This document shows, in pieces, positions 9,189 through 17,499 of a DNA stretch of 64,000 nt (its first letter is position 1; every line of letters begins with the position of its first letter). The DNA comes from Ilyomonas sp965199905 (lineage in GTDB: Bacteria > Bacteroidota > Bacteroidia > Chitinophagales > Chitinophagaceae). The stretch spans positions 186,001-250,000 of the forward strand of contig OZ241366.1 in assembly GCA_965199905.1 (NCBI GenBank), written 5' to 3'. The position numbers and the translations under genes are program-made. The notes beneath the pieces were generated by a model. It made no database searches, had not been told where the DNA came from, and was given only the letters and a program-made list of their open reading frames with translations.

Positions 9189-9287
9189 AATAATGAATGC
9201 AAAAGTTAATTGCTGATGAGTGATTTGGTGTTGCCCGTTTTACCTTTTATTTTTAAACCTGCCTGTCAGCAAACAGGTTTTTAGCTA

Positions 9288-10295
9288 ATGTTGTCGTTTC
9301 AAAATACTTCTTTCCTGCTTGGTTTGTTACTCATTCTTCCGCTGGCGGCACTGTTTGTTGCTGTGCTTCGCTGGAAGCGTAAGGTGCGTAAGGAATTGGG
9401 CGACGAAGAACTGGTTCAAAGTCTGACTGACGGTTATTCTCCCAAATTATACAGGGCAAAATTTATTTCGGTGCTTGTTGCTGTTGTGTTTGGAATCATT
9501 GCACTTGCTAATCTTCGCAAGCCGGCAAATGGAACCGGTGAAAACCGCGCTGGTATCGATGTAGTTATTGCACTGGATGTTAGTAAAAGTATGCTGAGCC
9601 AGGATGTAAAACCATCGCGTCTTGACAGAGCCAAACAATGCCTGAACCTGTTGATTGATGAGCTTGGAAATAATCGTGTCGGGCTGGTTTTATTTGCAGG
9701 TCAGGCCGTATTGCAAATGCCTTTAACAACCGATATTGCTTCCGCTAAATTGTATATAAGTAATGCCGCTCCGGATGTTGTGCCAACACAAGGAACCGAC
9801 GTTAGTAATGCGTTGCAAATCTGTAATTCCTCATTAGATACAAAGGAAAAAAAATACAAAGCCATTGTTTTGATTTCGGATGGTGAAGATCATGACCCGA
9901 ATACCAAACAGATTTTGCAACAATTGTTTGATGATGGTGTAACTGTTTATACGCTTGGCATTGGCACAACGGAAGGTTCGCCAATAATAGAGGCAGGAAA
10001 TGTTTATAAAACAGATATAAACGGACAAACCGTTATTTCTAAACTGAATGAAGAAGAACTAAAAGATATTGCCGTAAAAACCGGTGGTAATTATTTCCAT
10101 TTAGATAATTCAGAAACAACAGCCAACGAACTTGCTTCTATAATAAACAGCCGCGAAAAGAAACTGATAAGCGGCGGCGGAGAACATGAATACACTTCGT
10201 TTTATCCATGGCTGGCTGCCTTGATGCTGATTGTTTTGATTGCTGAAATTTTTATACCGGAAGTAAAGAAAAGGAGGCGCAATGAAAAGGTTTAA
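9288..10295 (+). CDS. batB: BatB-like VWA-domain membrane protein
   Basis: A 335-residue protein with an N-terminal membrane region (about residues 5-25 and 58-75), a von Willebrand factor A domain from about 90 to 280 and a C-terminal membrane segment near 305-325. The MIDAS metal site is visible as DVSKSM (DxSxS) with a later TDIAS threonine and SDGEDHD aspartate. This layout matches BatA/BatB proteins of the Bacteroides aerotolerance operon, which are thought to form a periplasmic complex. The following gene, overlapping by 14 bases, encodes a TPR protein of the BatC type, so BatB is the better name. The rest of the usual operon (moxR, DUF58, batA, batD) is absent here. Biochemical function remains unproven in the family. 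Confidence 0.82.
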   Translation: MLSFQNTSFLLGLLLILPLAALFVAVLRWKRKVRKELGDEELVQSLTDGYSPKLYRAKFISVLVAVVFGIIALANLRKPANGTGENRAGIDVVIALDVSKSMLSQDVKPSRLDRAKQCLNLLIDELGNNRVGLVLFAGQAVLQMPLTTDIASAKLYISNAAPDVVPTQGTDVSNALQICNSSLDTKEKKYKAIVLISDGEDHDPNTKQILQQLFDDGVTVYTLGIGTTEGSPIIEAGNVYKTDINGQTVISKLNEEELKDIAVKTGGNYFHLDNSETTANELASIINSREKKLISGGGEHEYTSFYPWLAALMLIVLIAEIFIPEVKKRRRNEKV

Positions 10296-10977
10296 AAATA
10301 CAGGATGTACGATATATGATGTACGAAGTAAGAAGACGACTTTTAGAGTTAGCAAATCAGTATTTTACAGTTCGCTTTTTATATTTTGCTTTTTAAAATT
10401 GAGTGTTTCAGCGCAAAAAGCAAACAAGTCTGTTCAACAGGGAAATGAAGCTTATCGGAAAGCTGATTTTACAAATGCCATAAAAGATTATACAAAAGCT
10501 TTAAGTGCTGATAATAAAAATCAGATAGCGAGGTTTAATATGGCGAATGCATTGCAACACAAAAGTGAAGCAGATAAAGCTTTACAGAATTATGATGATG
10601 TCATCAAAAATTCTTCCGATGCTGACCTGCAATCGAAAGCGTATTACAACAAAGGACTTTCCCGGTTGCAACAAAAAGATGTGACAGGTGCTATTGATGC
10701 TTTTAAGCAATCGTTACGTTTATCGCCAGGCGATAATGATTCGCGTGAAAACCTGCAGAAAGCTTTGGAGGAAGTGAAGCAGCAGCAACAAGCGCAGCCG
10801 CAGCAACAAAATCAAAAACCGCCGAAAGAAGAACCCAAAAAACAAAAGCAACAAACTAAGATGAACCAGCAAATGATGGAGCAAAAGTTTAAAGAGTTGC
10901 AGGAGCAGGAAAAGCAGTTGCAGAAAGAATTGCAGAAACAAAAAATGAATCAGCGCGAACCGGAAAAAGACTGGTAG
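10282..10977 (+). CDS. batC: BatC-like TPR protein with repeat-derived N-terminus
   Basis: The 231-residue protein has two to three TPR-type repeats between about residues 50 and 160 (GNEAYRKADFTNAIKDYTKA; AYYNKGLSRLQQ). A long Gln/Lys/Glu-rich coiled tail follows, with many consecutive glutamines and lysines, as in BatC. A hydrophobic signal segment lies near residues 27-44, ending SVSAQ. The first about 25 residues are unusual: they are encoded by a stretch (10304-10335) matching a dispersed intergenic repeat word, so the N-terminal extension may be a recent addition or the true start may lie later. The ATG at 10282 overlaps batB by 14 bases and is preceded by AAGGAGG, an unusually good Shine-Dalgarno for this phylum. 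That supports translation from 10282. Confidence 0.8.
   Translation: MKRFKNTGCTIYDVRSKKTTFRVSKSVFYSSLFIFCFLKLSVSAQKANKSVQQGNEAYRKADFTNAIKDYTKALSADNKNQIARFNMANALQHKSEADKALQNYDDVIKNSSDADLQSKAYYNKGLSRLQQKDVTGAIDAFKQSLRLSPGDNDSRENLQKALEEVKQQQQAQPQQQNQKPPKEEPKKQKQQTKMNQQMMEQKFKELQEQEKQLQKELQKQKMNQREPEKDW
10304..10335 (+). repeat. GATGTACGA-type dispersed repeat inside batC 5' coding region
   Basis: The word GATGTACGA occurs here twice in close succession, separated by TATAT. The second copy continues as GATGTACGAAGT. The same word (as GATGTACGAGGT on the minus strand) lies in the thyA-folA intergenic hairpin at 29678-29753. Here it encodes part of the N-terminal extension of the BatC-like protein. 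Confidence 0.55.
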
Positions 10978-11043
10978 AAAGGTTGAATTTGCGGAGCGTA
11001 TATTGCGGCGGAAAATTGAAATTAGGGTAGAAAGACAAAAAAT

Positions 11044-11601
11044 ATGACACTGGAAACAGCTACAAAAACAAACCTGCAATACGATGATGCTGTAACTATT
11101 TGTAAAATTATTTTCGATAAAAAAACGGTTGATTACGGCACTTCGTGGCGCGTGCTTCGTACAATTTCTGTTGTGGATCAGATCTTTATTAAAGCGCTTC
11201 GCATTCGCAACCTGCAGCAGATAAAAGAGCAAATGGTTAACGATGATATTCCCGGCGAATTCAAAGGCATTTTAAACTATGCGGTAATTGGTTTGATTCA
11301 ACTCCGGTTTCCTTATGCAATTGAAGATTTGCCCGCTGATATTGCTTCTGATTACTATAACAGGGAACTTGCTTTAGCTAAACAAACGATGCTGGCTAAG
11401 AACCACGATTATGGTGAAGCCTGGCGCGAAATGAGCCAGGAAAGCTTTGTAGATTTGATTCTGGTAAAATTGCTGCGCATCAAACAGATTCTTATGAATG
11501 ATGGCAGAACATTGATCAGTGAAGGAATTGATGCGAATTATATAGATATCGTCAACTATGCAGCTTTTGCCTTAATATTGATTACCGAAGGCATACAGTA
11601 A
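11044..11601 (+). CDS. DUF1599 domain protein
   Basis: This 185-residue soluble protein is made of two similar halves. Each has a pattern around DYG(T/E)(S/A)WR: KKTVDYGTSWRVLR near residue 27 and KNHDYGEAWREM near 119. This duplicated helical pattern is what I recognise as DUF1599, a Bacteroidota protein of unknown role related in appearance to nucleotide-pyrophosphatase-like helical folds. No catalytic assignment can be made from the sequence. It lies 66 bases after batC and 17 bases before the BT_3928-like gene, so it is probably co-transcribed with the latter. In several Bacteroidota genomes DUF1599 and BT_3928-like genes are adjacent, which fits this arrangement. Confidence 0.8.
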   Translation: MTLETATKTNLQYDDAVTICKIIFDKKTVDYGTSWRVLRTISVVDQIFIKALRIRNLQQIKEQMVNDDIPGEFKGILNYAVIGLIQLRFPYAIEDLPADIASDYYNRELALAKQTMLAKNHDYGEAWREMSQESFVDLILVKLLRIKQILMNDGRTLISEGIDANYIDIVNYAAFALILITEGIQ

Positions 11602-11618
11602 ACCAACAATATCACTTC

Positions 11619-12731
11619 ATGAAACGGAACTCGACATTGCTTATTATCCGCTGGATAGTTGGGCTTCTTTTTATTTTTTCCGGTCTTATTAAAGCAAACG
11701 ATCCGCTTGGGCTTAGCTATAAAATGCAGGAATTTTTCGATGCCTGGCACATGACGCATCTGAATGATTATGCGTTGCCGTTTGCGTTGGTAATGAATGT
11801 ATTTGAAGTGCTCGCGGGCGTGGCTGTCATTATTGGCTGGCGCATGAAGTTGTTTAGCTGGCTTTTATTGATATTGATTATTTTCTTTACATTTCTTACC
11901 GGTTATGCAACGCTTTCAGGTAAGTTTAAAAGCTGTGGTTGTTTTGGTGATTGTATTCCGCTCACACCATTTGCTTCTTTTATAAAAGATATTATTTTTC
12001 TTACACTGATTATCATTTTATTCATCAATAGAAACCGCGTTTTACCATCTTACCGCTTTGAAAGACTTGCTTTTTTTATATTGGGTTCGGTGTTCATTGG
12101 TGTTTCTTTATTTGAAAGCTATGTTCTAACTTATCTTCCTGTTCTCGATTGTCTTCCTTACAAAGTTGGAAATAATATTGTTGAACAAATGAAAGTGCCT
12201 GCCGGTGCGGTTTCCGACAGTTTTGCATTGACATTCAGATATAAGAAAAATGGTAAGGAAATAGAGTTTGACCAGGAACATTTTCCTTATGATTTCGATA
12301 GTACTTATGAGTTTGTTGATCGCTTTGATAAGCTGGTAAGGCAAGGCACTGCAACGCCGCCGATTACTGATTTTGCATTGGTTTCAATAAGTGGCAACGA
12401 TACCACGGAGGCTATCCTGAACCTTCCAAAATATGTATTGATGTTTACGCAAAATTTTAATCACTGGAAAAAGCAGGCTGATGAATTTGATGTGGTGAAC
12501 AATTACTGTAAAACACACCAGATTCCTTTGTTTGTAGTAACACCAATTCCAAAACAGGCGCAGCGGTCATTGCCCGCAGGAACAACAATTTTACAATGCG
12601 ATGCGACTGTGCTGAAAACGGCTGCCAGGGTGAATGCTACATATTTTATTATGGAAAAATCGGTGGTAAAAAAGAAGAATAGTTATGCGTCGAAGAGTAA
12701 AATTGTGAAGTATCTGGATGAAATCAAATAA
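11619..12731 (+). CDS. BT_3928-like DoxX/MauE-family membrane protein
   Basis: A 370-residue protein with four hydrophobic segments in the first half: near residues 9-26, 47-66, 73-94 and 122-135, with a further one about 143-163. It has the DoxX/MauE opening FSGLIKANDPLG and a conserved KSCGCFGDC cysteine cluster (about residues 106-115). The second half is a soluble domain predicted to lie outside the membrane, with a thioredoxin-like fold suggested by its final segment. MauE/DoxX relatives handle disulphide or quinone-linked redox, and the paired cysteines fit this. It follows DUF1599 closely. The specific substrate is unknown. A palindromic terminator-like sequence lies just after the stop codon and before the convergent DUF721 gene. 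Confidence 0.8.
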   Translation: MKRNSTLLIIRWIVGLLFIFSGLIKANDPLGLSYKMQEFFDAWHMTHLNDYALPFALVMNVFEVLAGVAVIIGWRMKLFSWLLLILIIFFTFLTGYATLSGKFKSCGCFGDCIPLTPFASFIKDIIFLTLIIILFINRNRVLPSYRFERLAFFILGSVFIGVSLFESYVLTYLPVLDCLPYKVGNNIVEQMKVPAGAVSDSFALTFRYKKNGKEIEFDQEHFPYDFDSTYEFVDRFDKLVRQGTATPPITDFALVSISGNDTTEAILNLPKYVLMFTQNFNHWKKQADEFDVVNNYCKTHQIPLFVVTPIPKQAQRSLPAGTTILQCDATVLKTAARVNATYFIMEKSVVKKKNSYASKSKIVKYLDEIK

Positions 12732-12793
12732 AAATAATTCTTCAGAGTATTAGTTTAAAACCAAAGCAGACTTGGCTGTAAGCACATGCAATG

Positions 12794-12820
12794 AATAATT
12801 TTAGGATCCTAAAAATTATT
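12794..12820. terminator. Near-perfect palindrome between convergent genes
   Basis: AATAATTTTAGGATCC is followed directly by its near-complement, with one extra base in the right arm. It lies between the convergent BT_3928-like gene and the DUF721 gene and covers the latter's stop codon. A bidirectional terminator is the simplest reading. Confidence 0.5.
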
Positions 12821-13097
12821 GTATAACAACATTTAAAATCACTTTCTCGCCCAAAGCTTCATTCACACGCTCAATAATTTTTTCCTTTTGATACATCAAT
12901 TCGTTTTTCAAAGGGCCAACGGAAGTGTTGATGAAAAGAGTGTTGTTTAGGATTTGAATTTTATCGGTGTACCTGGCAATTGTGTTGCCCATAATCTGCT
13001 GCCATACTTCTTCTATTTGTACGGAGCGAAGCCCGTTCTTTACGGGGCTTGAGCTAACAAAGTTTTTGAGTGCGCTGCCGATATGATATTCGCTCAT
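12816..13097 (-). CDS. DUF721 (DciA-like) protein
   Basis: A 93-residue protein with the DUF721 pattern: an N-terminal helix-rich stretch, then EEVWQQIMGNTIARYTDKI and a C-terminal LFINTSVGPLKNELMYQKEKIIERVNEALG block. Proteins with this domain include DciA, which helps load the replicative helicase DnaB at the origin. The short Bacteroidota forms carry only the core domain, and their role is inferred by homology. The start ATG at 13095-13097 has no strong promoter element upstream. A copy of the dispersed repeat described below sits just upstream (13172-13243). The gene is convergent with the BT_3928-like gene. Confidence 0.82.
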   Translation of the reverse strand: MSEYHIGSALKNFVSSSPVKNGLRSVQIEEVWQQIMGNTIARYTDKIQILNNTLFINTSVGPLKNELMYQKEKIIERVNEALGEKVILNVVIQ

Positions 13098-13171
13098 AAT
13101 TGTCGGTGGTTGGTGTTGTTAGTTGTTTTGTAGTTTAAAAGCTCAGTTATTGCCTGGAACCTTGATGGGAG

Positions 13172-13243
13172 CATTCCTGCGTGTAGAAGCAGCAGAAATG
13201 GCAACAACTGTCGATTACAAAAGAGACGAACGATGGTTACCAA
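13172..13243 (-). repeat. Dispersed intergenic repeat, copy B
   Basis: The minus strand reads TTGGTAACCATCGTTCGTC, then a TCTTTT-rich middle, ATCGACAGTTGTTGCC, and a hairpin with arms CATTTCTGC / GCAGGAATG (one mismatch). The 11-base loop reads GTGTAGAAGCA on the plus strand. It shares core and hairpin with copy A (27341-27408) and core with copy C (19850-19913). The loop orientation relative to the core is opposite to copy A. Confidence 0.75.
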
Positions 13244-13274
13244 AAATGTATTTTGCATTTCCCTTCATTGCCAA

Positions 13275-13934
13275 TTAAATCTTCAAATAGTTCATCAGCA
13301 AATCGTAGTTCTCGCGAAGCTCGTTTTCGTAAGCTTCTTCTCCAAAAAAATTGCGAATGATATAATCGTAGCGCTGCAAGGTAGAAAGTACGTCAGACAC
13401 TTCGGTTCTGTTCAACTTGATGGTAACAATAAATAAACCTGTGCCGGCTTCGGTGAATGTATTTAACTGTACAATACTTGCATTATTGGTTTCCACAAGC
13501 CTTGATAATTCACCAACTGAATACTGATGGCGTTCCATTTCGAGTATCACGATGGCACCGGGCTCTTCCACATTCTGGAAGACGGCTGCCGCGCGAATAA
13601 TTTCGGCTGACGTAATGACGCCAAGAAGTTGCATATCAGTGTTTACAACAGGAATCAGGCTTAATTCATAAGCCGCTGCTATTTTTAAAGCTAATGAAAA
13701 ATGTTCGGTGCCCTGCACAGAAACCTTTACCAGCAAAGCCTCCAGCGTATTGATGGTTGCTGATTCCTCTTCGTCAAGTAAGTCTGTTTTAGAAATGATT
13801 CCTGTATACACATCACCATCCACAACGGGCAGATGCTGCACATCGTAATCGTCCATGAATTGCAGGGCAAGCGAAACTTTGTCGAACAAGTGAACATTCG
13901 GATAGTTCACCACAGGAAGCTGGCTTACAAGCAT
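13275..13934 (-). CDS. CBS-domain protein
   Basis: A 219-residue soluble protein with two CBS motifs in the first 130 residues (VQHLPVVDGDVYTGIISKTDLLD and LSLIPVVNTDMQLLGVITSAEII, each with the usual hydrophobic-VVD...GVI pattern). An ACT-like C-terminal half follows, with VGELSRLVETNNASI and FIVTIKLNR. CBS pairs bind adenine nucleotides and act as regulatory modules. The frame stays open to 14063, but that extension overlaps the hydrolase gene and has no family similarity. The ATG at 13932-13934 starts exactly at the first CBS domain and was chosen. It lies 29 bases after the hydrolase stop codon, so the two are probably one transcript. Confidence 0.85.
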   Translation of the reverse strand: MLVSQLPVVNYPNVHLFDKVSLALQFMDDYDVQHLPVVDGDVYTGIISKTDLLDEEESATINTLEALLVKVSVQGTEHFSLALKIAAAYELSLIPVVNTDMQLLGVITSAEIIRAAAVFQNVEEPGAIVILEMERHQYSVGELSRLVETNNASIVQLNTFTEAGTGLFIVTIKLNRTEVSDVLSTLQRYDYIIRNFFGEEAYENELRENYDLLMNYLKI

Positions 13935-13963
13935 TGCGCGTTTTTTTAGTGAGACAAGAAAAA

Positions 13964-14743
13964 TCAAGCCATTGTTGCAGCAGGCTCTTTCAATTTCTTT
14001 AAGAACGCTTCTAAAATGCGATTGAATTCGCCTGGCACTTCCATCATGGGGGCGTGTCCGCACTTATCTATAAAGTGCAGCTCGCTGTTAGGGATTAATT
14101 TATGAAATTCTTCGGCCACGAAAGGTGGCGTAATGGTATCGTTTTGTCCCCAGATAAGCAACGTAGGCTGCTGTATCTGGTTTAGCTCTTCGCCAAGATT
14201 ATTGCGGATGGCGCTTTTGGCAAGCGAAATGATCTTTATAACTTTCAACCGGTTGTTGGTAATCTCAAATACTTCATTCACCAAATCGTCGGTTGCCAAC
14301 TCTGGATTGTAAAACGTAAGCTCCGTTTTATTCTTTATAAAGTTCCTGTCGCCACGCTTTGGATAGCTGTCGCCCATTCCGTTTTCAAACAAGCCTGAGC
14401 TACCGGTGAGGATAAGCGATTTAATGCGTTCAGGATGTTTTAAAATATGTACCAAACCCACATGCCCGCCAAGCGAATTGCCAAGAAGGTGAATGCCTGT
14501 GTAGTCACGCGCTTCAATAAACTTAGCTACATATTTTTCTAAACCGCCAACGGTAGTATGAAAAATATCCAGCTCAAATAAAGGCAGCATGGGAACGATA
14601 ACCTTGTACTGGCTTTTGAAATGATCGATCAGATCCGCAAAATTGCTAAGTGCACCAAAGAGACCGTGCAGCAGCATTAAAGGCTCGCCGCTGCCTTCTT
14701 CGATGTACTTAAACTTATCCTGCTGTTGAATCTGGTATGCCAT
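13964..14743 (-). CDS. Alpha/beta-hydrolase
   Basis: The 259-residue protein has the alpha/beta-hydrolase fold signature: oxyanion HG motif in LMLLHGLFGALSNF, nucleophile elbow GNSLGG (Ser about 94), acid LLIWGQNDTITPP and histidine DKCGHAPMMEVP. This complete triad implies an active serine hydrolase, such as an esterase, thioesterase or C-C bond hydrolase. It lacks a signal peptide. A TAnnTTTG element at 14773-14780 gives it its own promoter with a short leader. It is followed by the CBS-domain gene. The substrate cannot be told from the sequence, and BioH/MenH-like roles remain possible. Confidence 0.88.
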   Translation of the reverse strand: MAYQIQQQDKFKYIEEGSGEPLMLLHGLFGALSNFADLIDHFKSQYKVIVPMLPLFELDIFHTTVGGLEKYVAKFIEARDYTGIHLLGNSLGGHVGLVHILKHPERIKSLILTGSSGLFENGMGDSYPKRGDRNFIKNKTELTFYNPELATDDLVNEVFEITNNRLKVIKIISLAKSAIRNNLGEELNQIQQPTLLIWGQNDTITPPFVAEEFHKLIPNSELHFIDKCGHAPMMEVPGEFNRILEAFLKKLKEPAATMA

Positions 14744-14772
14744 GTGTGCTTGTTATAGTAAATCCCTTGTAT

Positions 14773-14780
14773 CAAAAATA
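14773..14780 (-). promoter_or_regulatory. TAnnTTTG promoter -7 element of the hydrolase gene
   Basis: Minus-strand TATTTTTG ends 29 bases before the hydrolase ATG and matches the Bacteroidota -7 consensus. Confidence 0.45.
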
Positions 14781-14823
14781 GAACCTTGCTGCTAAAATAG
14801 GGGTTTTGATGGTAAGTATCTTT

Positions 14824-15357
14824 TCACTTTTTATGAACAACGCCATCGAAGAAGTTTTCAAGCTGCTCAAATGTGTGCCTGAAAAGCGGGATCACTTCGC
14901 TGAAAACGCTGATGGCTTTTGGTCCCCAGGGTTGAATAAAAAGATATGTGTATGAGCTTGCTTTTGTTTCTTGCTTAACAATATCTATTTTATCGGCAAA
15001 GAACAAAATGATACTAAAAACGATTGTATAAAGAATGGCGTAAAGTAAAATTCCAGCCAATCTGTTTACCAAACCCAGCAAAGCCAATTGCAAGGTTTTC
15101 TCTATCAGTTTTGCCACAATGCGCGTTAAAACAGCAACGCCGATAAACACCAATGCAAAAGAAAGGATCGGCAATAGCCGTTCGCCAAGATTGGTGCTTT
15201 TACCAAGCCATACGGCTACAAAAGCTGATAATTTTAAAGCCGCTGCCAGTCCAATAAAAATTGCCAGAAACGAAAAAACAGCTACCACAAAACCTTTGCT
15301 GTACCCTTTGAAAACAGCAAGTAAAATGATAATGATATAAACAAGATCAATCAACAT
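14824..15357 (-). CDS. cvpA: CvpA-family membrane protein
   Basis: The 177-residue protein has four hydrophobic segments (about 4-20, 24-46, 62-82 and 98-122). It shows the CvpA hallmarks: an N-terminal DLVYIIIILLAVFKGYSKGF with a KG(Y/F)xKG motif, and RLLPILSFALVF in the second half. CvpA was named for colicin V production in E. coli. Its general role is unknown, though it is linked to envelope stress tolerance in several bacteria. It is on the same strand as the yqeY-like gene upstream and separated by an 84-base gap holding a perfect 17-base inverted repeat. Confidence 0.88.
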   Translation of the reverse strand: MLIDLVYIIIILLAVFKGYSKGFVVAVFSFLAIFIGLAAALKLSAFVAVWLGKSTNLGERLLPILSFALVFIGVAVLTRIVAKLIEKTLQLALLGLVNRLAGILLYAILYTIVFSIILFFADKIDIVKQETKASSYTYLFIQPWGPKAISVFSEVIPLFRHTFEQLENFFDGVVHKK

Positions 15358-15376
15358 TTAGGATATAATACTGAAT

Positions 15377-15447
15377 AAGTAAGATTTAATATTAGGGAAA
15401 GCGATGGCGGGTAAGTAATATCAAATCTTCAATATTAAATCTTACTT
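15377..15447. repeat. 17-base perfect inverted repeat between yqeY and cvpA
   Basis: AAGTAAGATTTAATATT at 15377-15393 is repeated as its exact reverse complement at 15431-15447, with a 37-base loop between. The right arm overlaps the yqeY stop codon. It could be a terminator-like stem for the minus-strand transcript or a mobile intergenic repeat. Confidence 0.7.
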
Positions 15448-15894
15448 AGCCAATAGTTCTTTTACCGATGCTGAAATGGTTTTGCCGTCTGCTTTGCCGG
15501 CGAGTTGTTTGGTAGCAACGCCCATTACTTTACCCATATCAGCAGGCGAAGATGCGCCGGTATCAGCAATGATTTTTTGTATTGCACCTTTCAGTTCATC
15601 AGCGCTTAATTGCCTGGGCATAAACTTTTCAATTACGTTCAGTTCTTCCTGCTCTTTCTGGGCAAGGTCAGCGCGGTTTTGCTGGGTGAATATGTCAAGA
15701 GAATCCTTCCGTTGCTTAACCATTCGTTGCAGCAATTTCATCTCACCGTCTTCTGAAACTTCACCATGTGCGCCCGGTTCCGTTTTTGCTTTTATAATTT
15801 CTGCTTTGATGGCGCGAAGACTACGCAAAGCCGCTTCGTCTTTGGCTTTCATGGCATCTTTCATTTCTGCCATCACTTTTGTTTCTAAACTCAT
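15442..15894 (-). CDS. yqeY: GatB/YqeY domain protein
   Basis: A 150-residue soluble protein matching the YqeY family along its full length: N-terminal MKDAMKAKDEAALRSLRAIKAEI, the central DGEMKLLQRMVKQRKDS and LNVIEKFMPRQLS, and the C-terminal ADMGKVMGVATKQLAGKADG. The same fold forms the tail of GatB, the Glu/Asp-tRNA amidotransferase subunit that recognises tRNA. Free-standing YqeY proteins are assumed to bind tRNA but lack a proven function. Transcribed toward cvpA. Confidence 0.92.
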   Translation of the reverse strand: MSLETKVMAEMKDAMKAKDEAALRSLRAIKAEIIKAKTEPGAHGEVSEDGEMKLLQRMVKQRKDSLDIFTQQNRADLAQKEQEELNVIEKFMPRQLSADELKGAIQKIIADTGASSPADMGKVMGVATKQLAGKADGKTISASVKELLAK

Positions 15895-15980
15895 GGTGTT
15901 TAATTTATATTCTTAATATAGGTTGTGGTTTGTGAGTTGTTTGTGTTTACTTGATAAGCCAAAACCTTTCACCCGCAAAC

Positions 15981-16325
15981 TTATTTTGCTTCCTTCGCCT
16001 GCATGGCTCTAAACTTTTGCATCCACTGCTTTGCAAACGTTTTCATATCGCCGGATAGCTCTTTATACTTGGTAGCACGCTCATAAGTATCTGCCATTGT
16101 TATCATAGTTTGATATAAGAAATCAGTCATCTCATCAACCATCATATCTTTTGTCCAGAGATCAATGCGCAAAGCCGTTTTTTCAGCATTATCCCAAAAG
16201 GACAACATCAATGCTTTTGCAGTTTGCTCTTCTTCCATTGAGCTGTCTGTGGCGTGCCAGGCTATCTTGTTTACCAGCTTATTGTCGTCGCGCGTTACGT
16301 CTATTGATATTTTAGATTGATACAT
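15981..16325 (-). CDS. gldC: Gliding motility protein GldC
   Basis: The 114-residue protein matches GldC throughout: SKISIDVTRDDNKLVNKIAWHATD at the start, AKALMLSFWDNAEKTALRIDLWTKDM in the centre and DFLYQTMITMADTYERATK near the end. GldC is a small cytoplasmic protein required for Flavobacterium gliding alongside GldB. It also occurs in non-gliding Bacteroidota, so motility should not be assumed. No gldB is adjacent. A TAnnTTTG element at 16345-16352 lies 20 bases before the start. It comes after the glycosyltransferase gene on the same strand. Confidence 0.9.
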   Translation of the reverse strand: MYQSKISIDVTRDDNKLVNKIAWHATDSSMEEEQTAKALMLSFWDNAEKTALRIDLWTKDMMVDEMTDFLYQTMITMADTYERATKYKELSGDMKTFAKQWMQKFRAMQAKEAK

Positions 16326-16344
16326 TCTTTTTGTAAATGAGCTG

Positions 16345-16352
16345 CAAAAGTA
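16345..16352 (-). promoter_or_regulatory. TAnnTTTG promoter -7 element of gldC
   Basis: Minus-strand TACTTTTG ends 19 bases upstream of the gldC ATG and matches the Bacteroidota -7 consensus. Confidence 0.5.
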
Positions 16353-16375
16353 GGCAGTCTTTCGTTTTATAACCG

Positions 16376-17431
16376 TTAACGAAGTGGCAGCAATAAAACA
16401 TCTGATAAGGCAGCTAATGTTTTCTCTTTTGTATAATAACTTGACTGTTCCTGTCCTTTCGCAATCAGGCGGCTTCGCAGGGCTTCATCTTTATAAATGA
16501 GAATCATTTTTTCAGCAAGCTGATTATAGTTGTTTTGTTCTACAATGATGGCAGCTTCACCGGCGTATTCTTCAATACTATCTGTTGCAAATGAAAGACA
16601 AGGTATGTCGCATTTTATTGATTGCAATAGCGGAATAATATCGTTATCACCGTGCGGCATATGAATAAAAGCGTACGCTCCGGCTAATGTTTGGATTGCC
16701 TCATTATCAACAAGATTATTGAGCATAACCACATCTTCCCTAAACTTATAAGTGCTTATTTTTTCTTTCCATTCTTCTGTTTCAGTAAAAAATAATTTCC
16801 CCATAACAACCAGCTTCATACTGCTGTGCTGCCATTTTTTAAATGTAGAAAAAGCTTTCAGCAACTCCGTAAAGGACTGTATTGTTTGGTTTCCTGCCAA
16901 GGTTAAAAAGTATTCTCTGCCTTGTGTGTATTGCATTTTTACCGCTTGCTGCCCGCTCCACGTAATGGGTTGGTATTTGTCATCTGCACTAATGGAAACT
17001 ACTCTCATAATTTCAGCATTGGCTACATTAAGCTCTTCCATTTTTTCTTTTTCTGCTTTTGAACAAACCGCAAAAAAATGAGCAGAAAAACCCTGGCGGG
17101 CGATAAAATTGGTATTGTTATTTGACAAGACAAATTGCGATACGCGGGATGAAATAAGTTTTGAATCTGTAACTTGAATAAAGTTAGCAAATTTTCCTTT
17201 TTTTATAATTGCCTGCACTTTTAGTTTTGAAAAAAATGAAAGTTTCTTTTTACCTGTATGTAAAATGATGGCTGCTTTTTCGCTGACAATATTTGCTTCC
17301 CTGGTTTCATTTATATCATGATAATCTTTTAAAATAAATCCACGCTCAGTCAATAATTGAATCAGCAAACGAAACAACGCGTCAGCATAACTTCCTGCTT
17401 TTATTTTATTATGTAGAATGAAAATACGCAT
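16376..17431 (-). CDS. GT4-like glycosyltransferase
   Basis: The 351-residue protein has the two-lobed appearance of GT-B glycosyltransferases: a second half with REYFLTLAGNQTIQSFTELL, LVVMGKLF, VVMLNNLVDNEAIQTLAGAYAFIHMPHGDNDIIPLLQSI and a final helix bundle with LRSRLIAKGQEQSSYYT. The E-x7-E catalytic region of GT4 is weak, with HGDNDIIPLLQSI in its place, so activity is uncertain. An upstream TTG would add eight residues; the ATG at 17429-17431 was chosen because the MRIFILHNK start is typical. It follows the MurU-like gene by 68 bases. Its link to cell-wall or surface sugars is inference from the neighbours. Confidence 0.7.
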   Translation of the reverse strand: MRIFILHNKIKAGSYADALFRLLIQLLTERGFILKDYHDINETREANIVSEKAAIILHTGKKKLSFFSKLKVQAIIKKGKFANFIQVTDSKLISSRVSQFVLSNNNTNFIARQGFSAHFFAVCSKAEKEKMEELNVANAEIMRVVSISADDKYQPITWSGQQAVKMQYTQGREYFLTLAGNQTIQSFTELLKAFSTFKKWQHSSMKLVVMGKLFFTETEEWKEKISTYKFREDVVMLNNLVDNEAIQTLAGAYAFIHMPHGDNDIIPLLQSIKCDIPCLSFATDSIEEYAGEAAIIVEQNNYNQLAEKMILIYKDEALRSRLIAKGQEQSSYYTKEKTLAALSDVLLLPLR

Positions 17432-17499
17432 AGAATTATACAGACAGTTCAACAACTAATTTCTATGAAAAAAATAAAAACTATTTTATGAATCTGTTT

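Noticed and set aside
10720..11232. 170-codon minus-strand frame opposite the batC tail
   Set aside because: Leu/Phe-rich product is the mirror of the Gln/Lys-rich BatC tail; no independent support.
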